Assembly: GCA_949752795.1 (NCBI GenBank)
Contig: OX457061.1
Location: 40,766,338 to 40,830,337, forward strand
From: Hyperoodon ampullatus
Lineage: Eukaryota > Chordata > Mammalia > Artiodactyla > Ziphiidae
DNA: 64,000 nucleotides
Direction: 5' to 3'
The notes beneath the pieces are model-generated. The model saw nothing but the letters and a program-made list of their open reading frames with translations. It did no database searches and was not told where the DNA came from. Of the stretch, positions 37,086 to 50,108 are shown piece by piece; within the stretch, counting starts at the first letter, position 1; every line of letters begins with the position of its first letter. A program made the position numbers and the translations under genes.

Positions 37086-39796
37086 AAAGTTTTAGCTTTA
37101 CATCTGTTTTTGTAATTATTTAATTAATATTATTCTTCCTCTTAAATGAAGGGGAGTGTCCCTTCTGGTAGTAATGGAATAGCTTATATAAGACCAATCC
37201 TCCCATTGACAACACTTATAAACTCTAGACAACAAAAAAAAAAATCTAAAGGCACATGGGAATAAGCAAAAAGCTCAGAGAAACTGTAGGTAGTTGACAC
37301 CTGGGAGAAGAGAATGGCACTGAGTTTCCAGTTTTACAGTTTTTCATCTAACAGTAGGCCCTACTTGGTGCTAGGCAGAGCAGCTAAAATTCAGACTGAA
37401 ATCTGCAATTTCAATGGCTGAAGAATAGGAGGACAGAGTTCAGAACTGACTCAGCAGCCAGAAAGTAAAGAAGGAAAACTTCAGGAAGGATGAGAGCCTC
37501 ATATTCTACATATAAACTGCCCAATTTTCTAACTGACCCCATGTTCGGGGCAAACCAAACAGTCCCCTTATGATAAATGAACAGAACTAAACTGAGATTT
37601 TTTACTGCTGCCTAATGCAGGGAAGGTGAAGTCAGAAGTTTGAGTTCAGCCAAGTTAACTGCCTGCTAAAATAAAATATTTAGTACTGCTTAGAGGAACA
37701 TAAGGAACCCAGAGTTTCTATAAAATATCAACACAATGTCCAAGATAAAACCCGAAATTATTAGGCATAAAAGAAACAAGAACATAGGACCCGTATTCAA
37801 AGAAAAAGCAATCAAGGGAAACTGACTTGAGTGGACCAAAATATTAGAATTAGCAGGCAAGGACCTTAAAGCAGCTATTAGTATTATAATTAAGGACATA
37901 AATGCTGTAATAAATGAACTAAAAGGAAAACTGAGCAGAGATAAACAAAACTAGACTCACCAAGAAAAAAAGACAGAAAGTTCAAATAAATAAAATCAGA
38001 AATGAAAGAGGAAAAGTTACAACTGATACCACAGAAATACAAAAGAACATAGGAGACTGCTATGAACAATTATATGCCAACAAACTGGACAACATAGAAA
38101 AAAATAAATCCTAGTAACATACAATCTTCCAACACTGAATCATAAAGAAATAAAAAATCTTGAATAGATCAATTACTAGAAAGGCAACTGAATCAGTATC
38201 AAAAACCTCCCAACAAATGAAGTCCAGGACCAGATGGCTTCAGTGGTGAATTCTACCAAACACTCAAAGAAGATTTAATCATATCCTTCTCAAACTGTTC
38301 CAAAAAACTGAAGAGGAGGGAACACTTCCAAATTCATTTTTTGAGGCCATCATTACCCTCATACCAAAACCAGAAAAGGACACCACAAAAAGGAAAGAAA
38401 AGAAGAGAAAATTACAGGCCAATATCCCCAATGAACAAAGATGCAAAAATCCTCAACAAAGTATTAGTAACCTAATTCCAACAATACATTAAAAAGATCC
38501 TGCACTATGATCAAGTGGGATTTATTCCAGAGATCCAAGGATAGTTCAACACAGCAAATCATCATAGGGATAGGGATACATTACATTAACAAAATTAAAG
38601 ATAAAAATCATATGCTCATCTCAATAGATGCAGAAGAAGCAGCTGACAAAATTGAACATCCATTTAGGATAAAAACTCTCAACAAAATGAGAATAGAGGG
38701 AACATACCTCAACATAATAAAGGCCATATAGGACAAACCCACATCTAACAACATACTTAACAATGAAAAGCTGAAAGCTGTTTTTCTAAGATCAGGAACA
38801 ATACAAGGATGCCTACTCTTGCAACTTTTATTCAACTTAGTATTGGAAGTCCTAGCCATGGCAATTAAGCAAGAAAATAATAAAAGGCATCCAAATAAGA
38901 AAGGAAGAAGTAAAACCATCACTATTTGCAGATGATATACTCTATGTAGAGAAAACTCAAAAGACTCCAGCAAAAAACTCTTAGAAGTACAAATGAATTT
39001 GATAAAGTTGCAGGATACAAAATTAATATACAGAAATCTGTGGCATTTCTATATAGCAGTAACAAAATATCAGAAACAGAAGTTAAGAACACAATCCCAT
39101 TTATGATTGCATCAAAAAGAAAAAAATATCTTGGAATAAATTTAACCAAGAAGATGAAAAACCTAAACACTGGAAACTATAAGACACTGATTAAAGAAAT
39201 TGAAGACATAAACAAATGGAAAGATATTCCAGCCTCATGGACTGAAATAATTAATACTGTTAAAATTCCCATACCACCCAAAGCAATCTAAAAATTCAAT
39301 GCAATCCCTATCAAAATTACACTTTTCACAGAACTAGAATAATTCTAAAATTTGTATGGAACCACAAAAGACCCTTAATAGCCAAAGCAATCTTGAGAAA
39401 AAAGAACAAAGCTGGATGTATCATGCTCCCTATTTCAAACTATACTACAAAGCTATAGTAATCAAAATAGTGTAATACTGGCATAAAAAGACACACATAG
39501 ATCAATGGAACAAAATAGAGAGCCCAGAAATAAACCCACACGTATACTAATTTATAAGAAAGGAGCCAAGAATATACAACATACATACAATACAAAAGTA
39601 TTGAAAATACTTTTCAATAAATGGTATTAGGAAAACTGGACAGCCACATGCAGAAGAATGAAACTGGACCACTACCTTATACCATACACAAAAATTAACT
39701 TGAAGCAGATTATAGACTTGAATGTAAACTGAGAAACCACAGAACTCCTAAAAGAAAACACAGGTGGTAAGCTCCTTCACATCACTCTTCTATATG

Positions 39797-39823
39797 CGTG
39801 TGTGTGTGCGTGTGTGTGTGTGT
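39797..39823 (+). repeat. (GT)n run inside the L1
   Basis: GCGTGTGTGTGTGCGTGTGT with further GT units. It makes open but meaningless frames here. Confidence 0.9.
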
Positions 39824-40869
39824 ATTCGGATCTGACTCCAAAGGCAATGGTAACAAAAGCAAAAATAAACAAATGGGACTATACCAAACTAAAAAGCTCT
39901 GCACAGCAAAGGAAACCATCAGCAAAACAAAAAGGCAACCTACTGAATGGAAGAAGTTATTTGCAAATCATATATCCAATAAATGGCTAATATCCAAAAT
40001 ATATAAAGAATTCATCTAACTCAATAACAACAAAAAAGGTGATTAAAAACTGGACAGAGCATCTAAATAGACATTTTTCCAAAGAAGACATACAGATGGC
40101 CAACAGGCAAATGGAAAGATGTTCAACATCAATCATCAGGGAAATCCAAATCAAAACCACAATGCGATATCATCTTACACCTGTCAGAATGACTATTATC
40201 AAAAAGACAGGAAATAACAAGTGTTGGAGAGGTTGTGGAGAGGTGGGATCCCTCCTACACTGTTGGGGGGAATGTAAATTAGTGAAGCCACTATGGAAAA
40301 CAGCATGCAAGTTCTTCAAAAACTTAAAAATAGAACTACCATATGATCCAGGTACTCCATTTCTGGGTATAACAAAGAAAACAAAAACACTAATTTGAAG
40401 AGATATATGCACCCACTATGTTCACTGCAACATTACATACATTAGCCAAGATACGGATACAACCTAAGTGCCCACTGATGGATAAATGGATAGAGAAGAC
40501 GTGAGTTATATATACATAATGTAATACTACTCAGCCATAAAAAAGAAGGAAATCTTGTCATTTTCAACAATATGGATGGACCTTGAGGGTATTATGCTAA
40601 GTGAAACAAGTCAGTCAGAGAAAGACCAATACTGTATGATTTCACTTATTTGTGGAATCTAAAAACCAAAACAAATGAACAAACAAAACTACACTAAACT
40701 AATAGATACAAAGAACAGATTGGTAGTTTATCAGTGGGGAAGGGGTTTGGGGGTGGATGAAAAGGGGATCAACTGTATGGTAACTGATGGTAACCAGAAT
40801 TTTTGTGATGATCACTTTGTAGTGTATACAAATATCAAATTATTATAGTGTATAGCTGAAACTAATATA

Positions 40870-41081
40870 CAGTTGACCCTTGAACAAAGCACGGTTATGG
40901 GCGCCAACCCCCTGTGCAGCTGAAAATCTGTGTATAACTTATAATCAGCACTTCATATACATGGTTCTGCATCAGCACATAACAACCATGGATCATGTAG
41001 TACTGTAGTTCGTATTTATTGAAAAAAATCTGCATGTAAGTGGACCTGCAGTTCAAACCCATGTTGTTTAAGGGTCAACTG
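40870..41081. mobile_element. Tigger-like (pogo/Tc1) non-autonomous DNA element
   Basis: The 212-bp element starts CAGTTGACCCTTGAACAA and ends TTGTTTAAGGGTCAACTG, a terminal inverted repeat of about 18 bp. TA dinucleotides flank it at 40868-40869 and 41082-41083, as expected for this superfamily. It sits in the L1 3' UTR and is therefore younger than that L1. Confidence 0.88.
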
Positions 41082-41876
41082 TAATGTTATATACCAATTT
41101 TACCTCAATAAAATATTTAAAAAATAATGAAGAGTGAGAACAAGCAGCACCCAGACCGTGGTTTCTAAATACCTTTTCCAATAACAGGAACCAGGCCTCC
41201 TTAGAGAAAGGGCTGACTCTAGTACGGGGACAGGGAAAACATAAGATGAGCCTGGAGCATCATATAGCCCCCAAAATAAGGAAGTTTAAAAAAAAAAAAA
41301 AGGAAGGGGCATCTAAAAAGGACATAGGAACCAAGTGAAAGAGCTTCCAATGGCCAAAGCTGGAACAATCTGAACAAGATAATAAATAGTGATAGTATTG
41401 GATTAGAACCCAAAGAATAAAATAAATACCTATGATGACTCTATTTTAATATAAACAAATGATTGATAAATGGGCAGAGGGGAGGTAGGGTAGGATACAT
41501 CTTCCTTAAAGAAGAATTCCAAATATTAGATGTAGGTACTACCTCTTCCAAGAAGTAGAGTTTAATTTCCCTCCTCTTGAGTATAAGCTGCATTTAGTGA
41601 CTTGCTTCCAAAGAATAGAGAATGGAAAAGGAAAAATACTAAGTTTACAGTAGAGGAACCTGCAGACATAAACTTGACCACATTATCAAAGTTATTAAGT
41701 CATACCAATATCATTATTGCCTGATTTGATTTGATAAGAAGGGCGCTTTACCTCTGTAGTATTCTTCCCAAAACCAATAACCTCAGTCTAAGCATAAGAA
41801 AACACCAGACAAACTTGACATTAAGGGACATTCTAAAAAATACTTGACCAGTACTCTTCAAAAATGTCAAGGCATG

Positions 41877-41999
41877 GGGACTTCCCTGGCGATCCAGTGG
41901 TTAGGATGCCATACTTCCACTGCAGGGTGCAGGTTCCATCCCTTGTCTGGGAACCAAGATCCCACAAGCCACGTGGTGTGGCCAAAAATAAAACAAATT
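41877..41999 (+). mobile_element. CHR-related short SINE
   Basis: This 120-bp copy has only the tRNA-like head (GGACTTCCCTGGCGATCCAG, B box GGTTCCATCCC) and the ending GTGTGGCCAAAAATAAAAC. A near-perfect TSD (about AAAANGTCAAGGCATG) is at 41861-41876 and 41999-42014. Confidence 0.9.
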
Positions 42000-42472
42000 A
42001 AAAGTCAAGGCATGAAAAGCAAGTAAAATCTAAGAAACTGTTACAGATTGGAGGAGACTTGGGGATATGAAAATGGAATGGAATGTGGTATCCTACACTG
42101 GATCCTAAAACAGGAAAGAAAAAAAAAAAGGACATTCGTGGAAAACTATAGTTCATATCATTGTACCAATGTTACTTTTATCATTTAACAAAGATATCAT
42201 GATTATATATATATTATGTATACCATTAGGGGAAGCTGGATGATGTATGTGAGAGTTCTATACTATCTTCACAACTTTTTTAGTAAATCTAAAAGTGTTC
42301 TGAAAGAAACCATTTATTTTTAAAAGAATAGTTAAAATTTTACAAATTTGGTGAGATATATAAATCTAAAGATTCAAGAATCTGAACAAACCCAAACAAG
42401 ATAAATGCAAAGGAAACCACACCTAAGCATATCACAGTCAAACTGCTGAGAATCAAAAAATTTAAAAATTGA

Positions 42473-42690
42473 GGGCTTCCCTGGTGGCGTAGTGGTTGAG
42501 AGTCCGCCTGCCGATGCAGGGGACACGGGTTCGTGCCCCGGTCCAGGAAGATCCCACATGCCACGTAGCGGCTGGGCCCGTGAGCCATGGCCGCTGGGCC
42601 TAGGTGTCCGGAGCCTGTGCTCCGCAACGGGAGAGGCCACAACAGTGAGAGGCCCGTATACCGCAAAAAAAAAAAAAAAAAAAAAAAAAA
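42473..42690 (+). mobile_element. CHR SINE, short GC-rich subtype
   Basis: Full copy with an A tail of about 28. The flanks AAAAATTTAAAAATTGA and AAAATTTAAATTGA look like an imperfect TSD. It faces the inverted copy at 42913. Confidence 0.93.
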
Positions 42691-42905
42691 ATTTAAATTG
42701 AAAGCAGCCAGAACAAAATATTACACTGGGGGACAGTAACACAAATGATAGCTGGCCTCTCATCAGAATGTCACTTGACTTATCAGAAACAATGGAGGCC
42801 CAGAAAACAATGGAATGATATCTTAAGTGCTCAGTGAATTGGGAGCAAAGTACATTTGCGTCAACTATATTAGCCCTAAAATCTTATAATTTGTTAGGAA
42901 GTCCT

Positions 42906-42912
<7 letters not shown>

Positions 42913-42943
<31 letters not shown>

Positions 42944-43120
42944 GTTGTACGCGGGCCTCTCACTGTTGTGGCCTCTCCAGTTGTGGAGCACAGGCTCAGC
43001 GGCCATGGCTCACGGGCCCAGCCGCTCCACGGCATGTGGGATCTTCCTGGATCGGGGCACGAACCCATGTCCCCTGCATCGGCAGGCGGACTCTCAACCA
43101 CTGCGCCACCAGGGAAGCCC
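42913..43120 (-). mobile_element. CHR SINE with long T tail and internal 15-bp deletion
   Basis: Inverted copy whose T tail (42908-42942) is 35 bases. The body lacks 15 bp between two CAGGCTC repeats, so GAGCACAGGCTCAGCGGCC is read directly. The TSD AGTCCTTATTTTT is at 42900-42912 and 43121-43133. Confidence 0.95.
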
Positions 43121-45299
43121 AGTCCTTATTTTTATACATAGCAAAATGGCAGCCCATTTCTGGTTAAAATTATCCAAAATTCTGAATGAGTTGAGATTGA
43201 ATTAATTTCTACTTTAGTCAAAATTGGTATCTCCTCTCATTTATCTGTCTTTTTAAAAATTCTATTTCAAAACAAATATATTCTAAAATACTAACCCTCC
43301 CTCCAAAATATCTAGCTATTTCCTTCTTCAAGTATAAATTCTTATGAATATTGGACAAATGGTCATAGCATGGAACAGGTTTTCTACTCAAAGGTTTGAG
43401 CAGCTATTAAACTCTCAAGTCCCTCAGAACTTTTCTTTCAGCTCCTCATTTTCATATCTCCTCAATTTAATAGAAATCATTTGCTCTTAAACAGTTAATA
43501 AACTTTAAAAGTTGAAGTAATTTTTAAACAGCAGAAACAAGCCAATCAAAAGATCACCATTATCTCTGGTACAATTTTAATCTTTGAGTTTGGGACATGC
43601 TGACATGCTTTCAGTCACTGTATTTGGTTTCTAGCATTTGAACTTTAAGTTTTTCCCCTTTGTTCATTCCTTTTAATTTTTCTTTTACTTCAAGTAAAAA
43701 TACAGTGTTAAAACAACATTAAGCTATATGTTTTAACTGAGTAAGTACCAGGATATTCGGAGTTTAAATTCCCTTGGGAACCATAACTCTAACAACCTTC
43801 CCCCTCCCCCATATAAATACATGCTACAATAGGGTCTTTCATCACAAAACTCATACCCTCGAGGCAACATCATTTATCACTGAGTAAATAATGCAAGATA
43901 ACATAATGAAAAGGGGATTTTGCTTTATTCCCTTAACTATAAATAAAAATATATAGCACTTTGCAGGATTACCACATGTGGTAGGATATTAACTTAAATA
44001 CCAATCTTTAAGCCAAACTATAAATAAGATAAACTATGCTCTCTGGTCTCAAGTTTTAAATAGTATCTCTTTTCTTTAAACTTACTGCTTTCATGAAGCA
44101 TATAAGAGTGACTGCATATAATTTGTGATCATTGTGATCATGTAATGAAAGATCCTATTATGATATGTATATGCAAAAAACAAAAACAAAAAACAACTAG
44201 AGTTAAGGTTGTTGCAGGAATTACAAAAAGTGCTCGTGATGAAGATAATGCAGTGAAGCCAAGTCAGAATCAGAGCCAAAGACCTTTTCCTGGATAAAGA
44301 AAGCAAATCACTGTCAGCTGTGGCTTGATTTATATATTGTAACAAACCAGTCAAGGGGTGAGGGAGAAAGAGGTCGAAAATGTGAACACTGAAAACAAAA
44401 ACTGATTTTACTCGCATCAGTATCAGTACACTGAATTATGCTTCAACATGATGTGGTATGATGGAATTCAGATTCCCTCATGGCAGCTTGTGTTTATTCT
44501 GGCTGTTCTGATCACATCTTAGCATCCAGATGCCATTCCTCTCTGGTGCCTAATGTGTTTATGCTCACATTAACATCAGGCATTGGGTTGCAAAGATCAT
44601 ATTAGAAGTGATTTCACTCCATTTTCAAAGAAGAAGGAATTTATCCCTTTGATTGCTACTTGCTCACAAAATACACCTTGTTTCAGTTTTCTAAAAAAGT
44701 GCCACTTAAACTCAATTATAGCAGAGTGATCGGAAAAGGACTCCTGGGGGAACTCATTACAGTTATACAGAAAAGGAGATTTTGCTCTTCTACGCCTTGT
44801 TCAAGAAGTCACACTTGCCCATGGAGGCCAGCCAGTGAAGGCACTGGAAAGGTTACTTACCTTCTTAACTTCGATATCTGATTCCTCCTTAGCAGATGTC
44901 TTCATCAACACTGACTTATTTGTTTTGGGGACTACCAACAATTAAAGATTTAAAATGAAATACCTAAATTAGAAAATTAGAAAATAACCTCTCTGTGTCA
45001 AAACTATTAAAGACATATCAATAGAACACAACAAAGAATGAAGCAATCAGAACACTGTCTGTTGTAGCTACACCTCTCCTATCAAGTTTGACCGTGTCCT
45101 CCTATAATCCTTTATCCTTCCCTCTTCCCTTGGCCTTTGTCATCTTGCTCAAGGAACAAGACTTTATATATCCAGACAACTTTCCACTATCCAGGGGCAA
45201 ATAACCTGATTTGTCAGGGTTTTTTTTAAAGTGCACTTATGAAAAACTTAAAACTAGTGAAAGGTAGTGAAAACATCTGTTAGAGAGTATCTACTTAGA

Positions 45300-45480
45300 A
45301 GAATTTATTATTTATTGAGTGCTTACTATGTAGCCACCACTCTCCTACTCTCCTGAAATCCTTTTTATTCTTACTATCCCCTTTTACAGATGAGGAAATT
45401 ATCCTCAGACAGGCTAAGGGCCCAAGATTACCAACATGTGAACTCATGCAGCTGGACTCCAGAGTGTTCTTAATCACGAT
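45300..45480 (-). mobile_element. MIR, nearly complete core
   Basis: TTTATTGAGTGCTTACTATG, then CCCTTTTACAGATGAGGAAA and the GGCTAAGGGCCCAAGATTAC block are the reverse complement of MIR. Confidence 0.85.
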
Positions 45481-46952
45481 ATACATGGCCTCTAGTGCAT
45501 GGCAATCCTACAGAGTAACCAGGCCATGCCACCTTGTATCAATGTCATTTGGAAAACAAAAAAAAAGGCCCATCACAGACAACAGCCCAGGTGAGGGGAC
45601 TCCTGAGGGCTGAGTTCAGGACGGTGAAGGGAGAATAATGAGGTCAGGGAAGGGAGAAGTGGGTACAAACAATAGACACTCATCTCTGCGCAGCTCTTGT
45701 CCCACTCTAACACTTAAAAGAAGAGACAGTTCAATGAAAATGAGAGATCAGTAACACAGTTCTCTGACAGGTAGGAATTTTGAGGCGTTTTTCAAACTTT
45801 ACAATGTTTAGTGCACCTAACTTCACACGTTTATTCTTTTCTTACATTTGAAGAATAATGACTGTTTCTAAATATTAGCTATAAATATAATTAAATAATT
45901 TTATCCTATATCCATTTTATACCATATTTGTATTCTTCTTTTAATCATGACTGGGGATTAAGTAACCCCACTCCATTCCTCCCTCCATTACATTATTATT
46001 CAATACTCCCATTTACTGAGCATTGACTAGAGTAAGAAGTTGAATTTCCTAAGCTGAACCCATAATCACAATTTCGAGCCATTTCATGGATACTCTCACA
46101 AGGGCTTCTGAGTCCCTGCTTACTTAACTGTGACCACATCCACCGCATTAATGCTTGACCCCAGTAAAGCGCCCCCTTGTATTTTCCAGTCTGAGTCAGC
46201 TGAGATTTGCAAGTTCCCATGTTTGCCCCTTAACCACACGTGGTTTGCCACCTCCCAGTAGTTACCTGGGTTCTGCACCATTCCTCTTCAATCCACCCTC
46301 ATCTCCACCCCCAGGTTCACTGCCATGGCCTCTGCTTTCCACTCCTGCTCCTGGCCACAGATCACTGCCACTTCCTTCCTTCTTCCCACATCTACTTTCC
46401 CACCTCTCAGCTGACAGGAGCCTTTAAAGTTGCTCAGGCTTTCATGCTGGAAAGAAACAAGGATAACAAAAATGTGTTTTCCCTTTCTTGGCCCAATAAC
46501 TACCATTCTAGTCTTTGCTTTCATTTTGCTATCAAAGTTTTTCAACTGGTAATTTATACCTCTTCCATTGTATGATCACACATTTCTTACAACTGTTGAA
46601 ATCTGGCAACTGAACAAACCACTTCACTGAAAGTTTACTTTTAAACATTCACAATGACTTACTTCTTACCACATCTAGCTTGACCTCAGTCCTCATTTTT
46701 CTTGACTCTCTGTGGCATCTGACACTACTACCTTCCTCCAATGATTCCTTAGACACTGTACTGCCTACATTTCCTCTTACATCTCTGACTCCAGAACACT
46801 GGGTGTTCCCCAAGGCTCAGTCCTGGGCCCTCTTCCATTCTGGAGTCTTCCTTTTGCTCACATATCAGATACTCAACTCATCATTCTATGGAAAGGACTC
46901 AACACCTTATCAACATCTCTGATTGTTAAGTCCCTGTCACCTATCTCCAAAG

Positions 46953-47255
46953 CAATGCTGCTCAAACTATCTGTGGTGAAGGGCTAGTCATTTTTTCCCC
47001 TGTTACAGGTCAAACACTTTTGTAAAATATAATAAAAACAAATCACAAAAAAAGACATACAAAATACAAGCCCCTATTTTAAAATTATTAGATTTAATAT
47101 AAACATAATCAGAACATACAACAGCATAGGAAAAAAAGACAAAAATTACTATAACAGTTTCTAAATGATTACTCGTTATTTCTGCACTTCTATTCTTGCA
47201 GACCAACTAGTTTGTGGGTAGACACTGGCCGTGGACTACATTTCAAGGAGCACAG
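46953..47255. mobile_element. hAT-type DNA element relic inside the L2
   Basis: The ends CAATGCTGCTCAAACTATCT and TTCAAGGAGCACAG form a weak terminal inverted repeat. CTCCAAAG (46945-46952) and CTCTAGAG (47256-47263) fit a decayed 8-bp TSD (6 of 8 match). L2 sequence continues on both sides. Confidence 0.6.
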
Positions 47256-48324
47256 CTCTAGAGGCCTGTAGGGCATCCAACTACCATCCTGCCACTCCCT
47301 TAACAGACACCAACTTCCATATTTCTGTCTGTTATGGCAGCATCACCTTCCACTGGGCCCAAAAGTTTTGCCTCATCCTGACTCCTCTTTCCTTTGTAAC
47401 TCTAACCAATCAATTACCAACCTTTAAATTTTCTTCCTTCAAATTCTGTCTTCCATCCAACTCTCCTCCACATTGACTGCAACAACCCTAATTCAGAAGC
47501 TAAGACCCCCTACTTGAACTATCATACAACAACCTTCTAAATGAGTCTCCTTGTATGGTGAGCAGTCATTAGTGCTACTTATGAATATTTCCAGTTTTAC
47601 CTCCCTGGCCCTCCTCTCAAACACAGAAAACTACAATTTCTGGAACCCTTGTAGTTGGTTACTGCCATGTGACTCGTTGTACCCAATGAGTTGTAAATGG
47701 AAGTATGAGTGTCATTTCCAGGCCTCGTATTTAATTGCTGGTGCATGACCCTCTAGAGTGTTCTTTTCTCTCTCTTAAGGCAAACAAAATATGAGATATT
47801 GGCTATTCTGTCAGTCTGGGTCTCTGAATGACTGTGATAAAGAAGAGCCTCCAACTGAGCTGTGATGGACATGCAGCATGAGCAAGAAACATATCTCTAT
47901 TTTTTTAAACCACAAAGATTTTAAAGATGCTTGTTTCTATTGCTAACTCATAGCTTGTACACTCTAACCCAAGCCTCTCCTCTCTCCAAAACCACACCAC
48001 CAAGACGAAGGTCCCTGAAGCACTAATTTATCATCATGTCCCCGCTTTTAAAAAATAAAATAAAACAAAATGGCATGCATCACATGAATTTCTGTGGTTT
48101 AAAGAAAAAAAAACAAAAAATGCAAACTCCTTAGTACCAAAGCTCTCACCAACCTATTTTTTCAAACATCCTACCAGATCAACCTCTTTTACCTGAATCT
48201 GCCAGACTCACCACCCCATACCATCCCCTGCCCAAACAAAGGAACAATTCCTCTCTCTTTCCTCCTTAAAGGAAAGGTCAGTTCTATCCATTCCACTAAA
48301 CTTCCTCCACAGTCCTAAAATCAG

Positions 48325-48580
48325 CCAGCACTTAATGAATACTTACTAAGTGCTAGGCTTTGCTCTAAAGTTAGTACTTTCAATGTACTAACTCATTTAG
48401 TCTCACAATGACTCTATGAGGTAGGTATCATTAAACTAATTTTACAGATGAGGAGACTAAAACACAAGGATTAAACAACTTGCTGAAGGTTATACGACTA
48501 ATAAATTATGAAGCCAGATGAACCCAGCAGTCAGGCTCCAAAGTCAAAAGTCTGTCCTTTTAATCACTGCCCTATATTGT
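48325..48580 (-). mobile_element. MIR, nearly full length
   Basis: TTACTAAGTGCTAGGCTTTG, CTCACAATGACTCTATGAGG, TTTTACAGATGAGGAGACTA and CCAAAGTCAAAAGTCTGTCC run through the whole MIR in reverse. Confidence 0.88.
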
Positions 48581-48866
48581 TTCTAGGACAATCTGATCTC
48601 CCCTTTCACTGAACTTCCCATTACACTGTGTGGATCTTCCTAGCACATAAAGTTGTGCCTTGCATGACTAGTCACAGTTTCATGTGTGCAGTCTTTATCC
48701 ATCAATACTAAGCTAGACTGTAAACTCTGGGGATACGCTTTACCACTCTTTGTATCATTCAATAAGAAAATGTCCCCAAAGGAATCACTCTGCGATAAGT
48801 ACGGTTCTACTGGAAAGGATAGATATTATCATGTTTTTTTTTTAATTTTCTGTATTTTATAACACT

Positions 48867-49319
48867 TGAGATCTTGAGGCCTTGCTGATCCTGGAGAGAC
48901 AACCCCTTCCAGGGCTAGCTAATATGCAAACCAGCCAATCCAGAGTCCATACCCCCAGCCACCTCCTTTATCTAACTCACACATCAAGTCAATATTTCCC
49001 CTACCCTAAATCACCCAAGGCAAGATACCAGACAACTAGGGACCACCCTTGTAGCCCAGAGCCTCTGAAATTATTCCAACTAGCCAATCCTAAGTCTGCT
49101 GACCCTGTCCTGCCTTGCCTTTCCCCAAAAAACCACAATAAAGGCTCATGCCCATGTTTCCCCCTTACTCCTCCTGCCTCCTGCCTCCTGATCAACCCCG
49201 GTGCCTCCAGTGTGACCCTGCATAGCCAGCTCCCTTCTCCTGGGAACTGTAAATAATAAACTCTTCTTTCAAAGGCAGTTTGTCTCCACGTCTGTCATCC
49301 TATCATACCTGATTAAAAC
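48867..49319 (+). mobile_element. Candidate solo LTR of an endogenous retrovirus
   Basis: The segment has an LTR-like layout: a C/A-rich 5' part, AATAAAGG at about 49137, a pyrimidine-rich stretch (TTACTCCTCCTGCCTCCTGC), then a polyadenylation signal at about 49255 in GTAAATAATAAACTCTTC followed by a T-rich U5-like end near ACCTGATTAAAACA. Boundaries and TSD are not resolved and no viral genes flank it. The 124-codon open frame at 48882-49256 has no recognisable similarity. Confidence 0.5.
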
Positions 49320-50108
49320 AAAACGCCGGGTATATTTTAAAACAGATCATCACATCTGGAGGTCCTTGGAAATGCAAACTGCACACTTGAGACCAGGCAG
49401 GATTCTATCTCCATTGGTGCTGGAAAGAAGGATTTTCAGTGGGCATAGAAGAGAGAGAGGAGTGGTACATGGAACAGAATTAGTTTGGTGGCCTTCCTGC
49501 TTAGCATAAAGAAGACAGAAGCCCATCTTGTCTTCCAATTCCAATTTTAGTGGTTACTATCTCAGCACTGAATTGGTAATTGTAATTGTAGAATCTCCAG
49601 ATCTTTAAACAACTCTACATATGTTAGTTGTTTTCTATTTTTTCCATAAGGATTAGCAAGAAAATCCCTAAGAGTCTGAAGACAACCACAGGGGCAACAA
49701 AGAAAGGCAAAAGCTAAGGAAAGTGTGGCTTATCTGTAGACAGTCTTAGGAAAAACAAAATCCAAGGAGAGGAGTGGGTGCAGGCAGTTCTGAGAAGAGA
49801 GAAAACCAGCTTGAGCCTCTGCAACCTGCCACCAGGAATAGTATAAAGATCCCAACCTGGATTTGAGAAGCTGTCTTAGTAATGAAACCCAAGGGGTTTC
49901 CTAACACACTCTCTCCTAGACAAAGCTAAGCAGTATCCATAAATGCTTAATAGACACTTGTTGAATGGATACCTCAATCATATAAAATTGAATAGTTTTA
50001 TGATACTCACAGAGACTTAGATGTAGTCCACTTTGTCCCCCCATCAGTGTAAAACCTTTTTTCTTGCCCTTTTCTATATCTCCCCTGAGACAAAGGTACT
50101 TCTTTTCT

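Larger units (their letters stand above)
37140..41125 (+). mobile_element. Dead L1, plus strand (5' region joined to RT and 3' end)
   Basis: 37140-37940 resembles the leader region of an old L1 or HAL1 (AAAATATTAGAATTAGCAGG, then GCAGCTATTAGTATTATAAT). From about 37945 the sequence is L1 ORF2 just before and within the reverse transcriptase part, for example AACTGGACAACATAGAAAAA and the decayed [19 protein letters not shown] stretch at 38600-38670. The ORF2 C-terminus lies at 40039-40398 and the 3' UTR runs to an A-rich end at about 41125. Frames are broken throughout. A Tigger-like element interrupts the 3' UTR. Confidence 0.85.
46660..48780 (+). mobile_element. Long L2 relic, interrupted
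   Basis: L2 ORF2 sequence is visible at 46680-46945 (GGTGTTCCCCAAGGCTCAGT, then CTGGGCCCTCTTCCATTCTG), at 47264-47510 and, less clearly, at 48120-48330. The 3' UTR is at 48590-48770 (CTAGACTGTAAACTCTGGGG). It is broken by a hAT element (46953-47255), by an unclassified relic (about 47540-47940) and by a MIR (48325-48580). Frames are not intact. Confidence 0.7.

Noticed and set aside
38507..40398. Open frames with reverse-transcriptase-like residues
   Set aside because: They are fragments of a dead L1 ORF2, broken by stops and frameshifts, and not a separate gene.
46155..46427. 90- and 111-codon overlapping frames
   Set aside because: Pyrimidine-rich sequence near an L2 relic gives stop-poor frames; no start context or domain supports a gene.
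48882..49256. 124-codon open frame
   Set aside because: It covers the LTR-like C-rich segment, has a proline/serine-rich composition from base bias and no known match.
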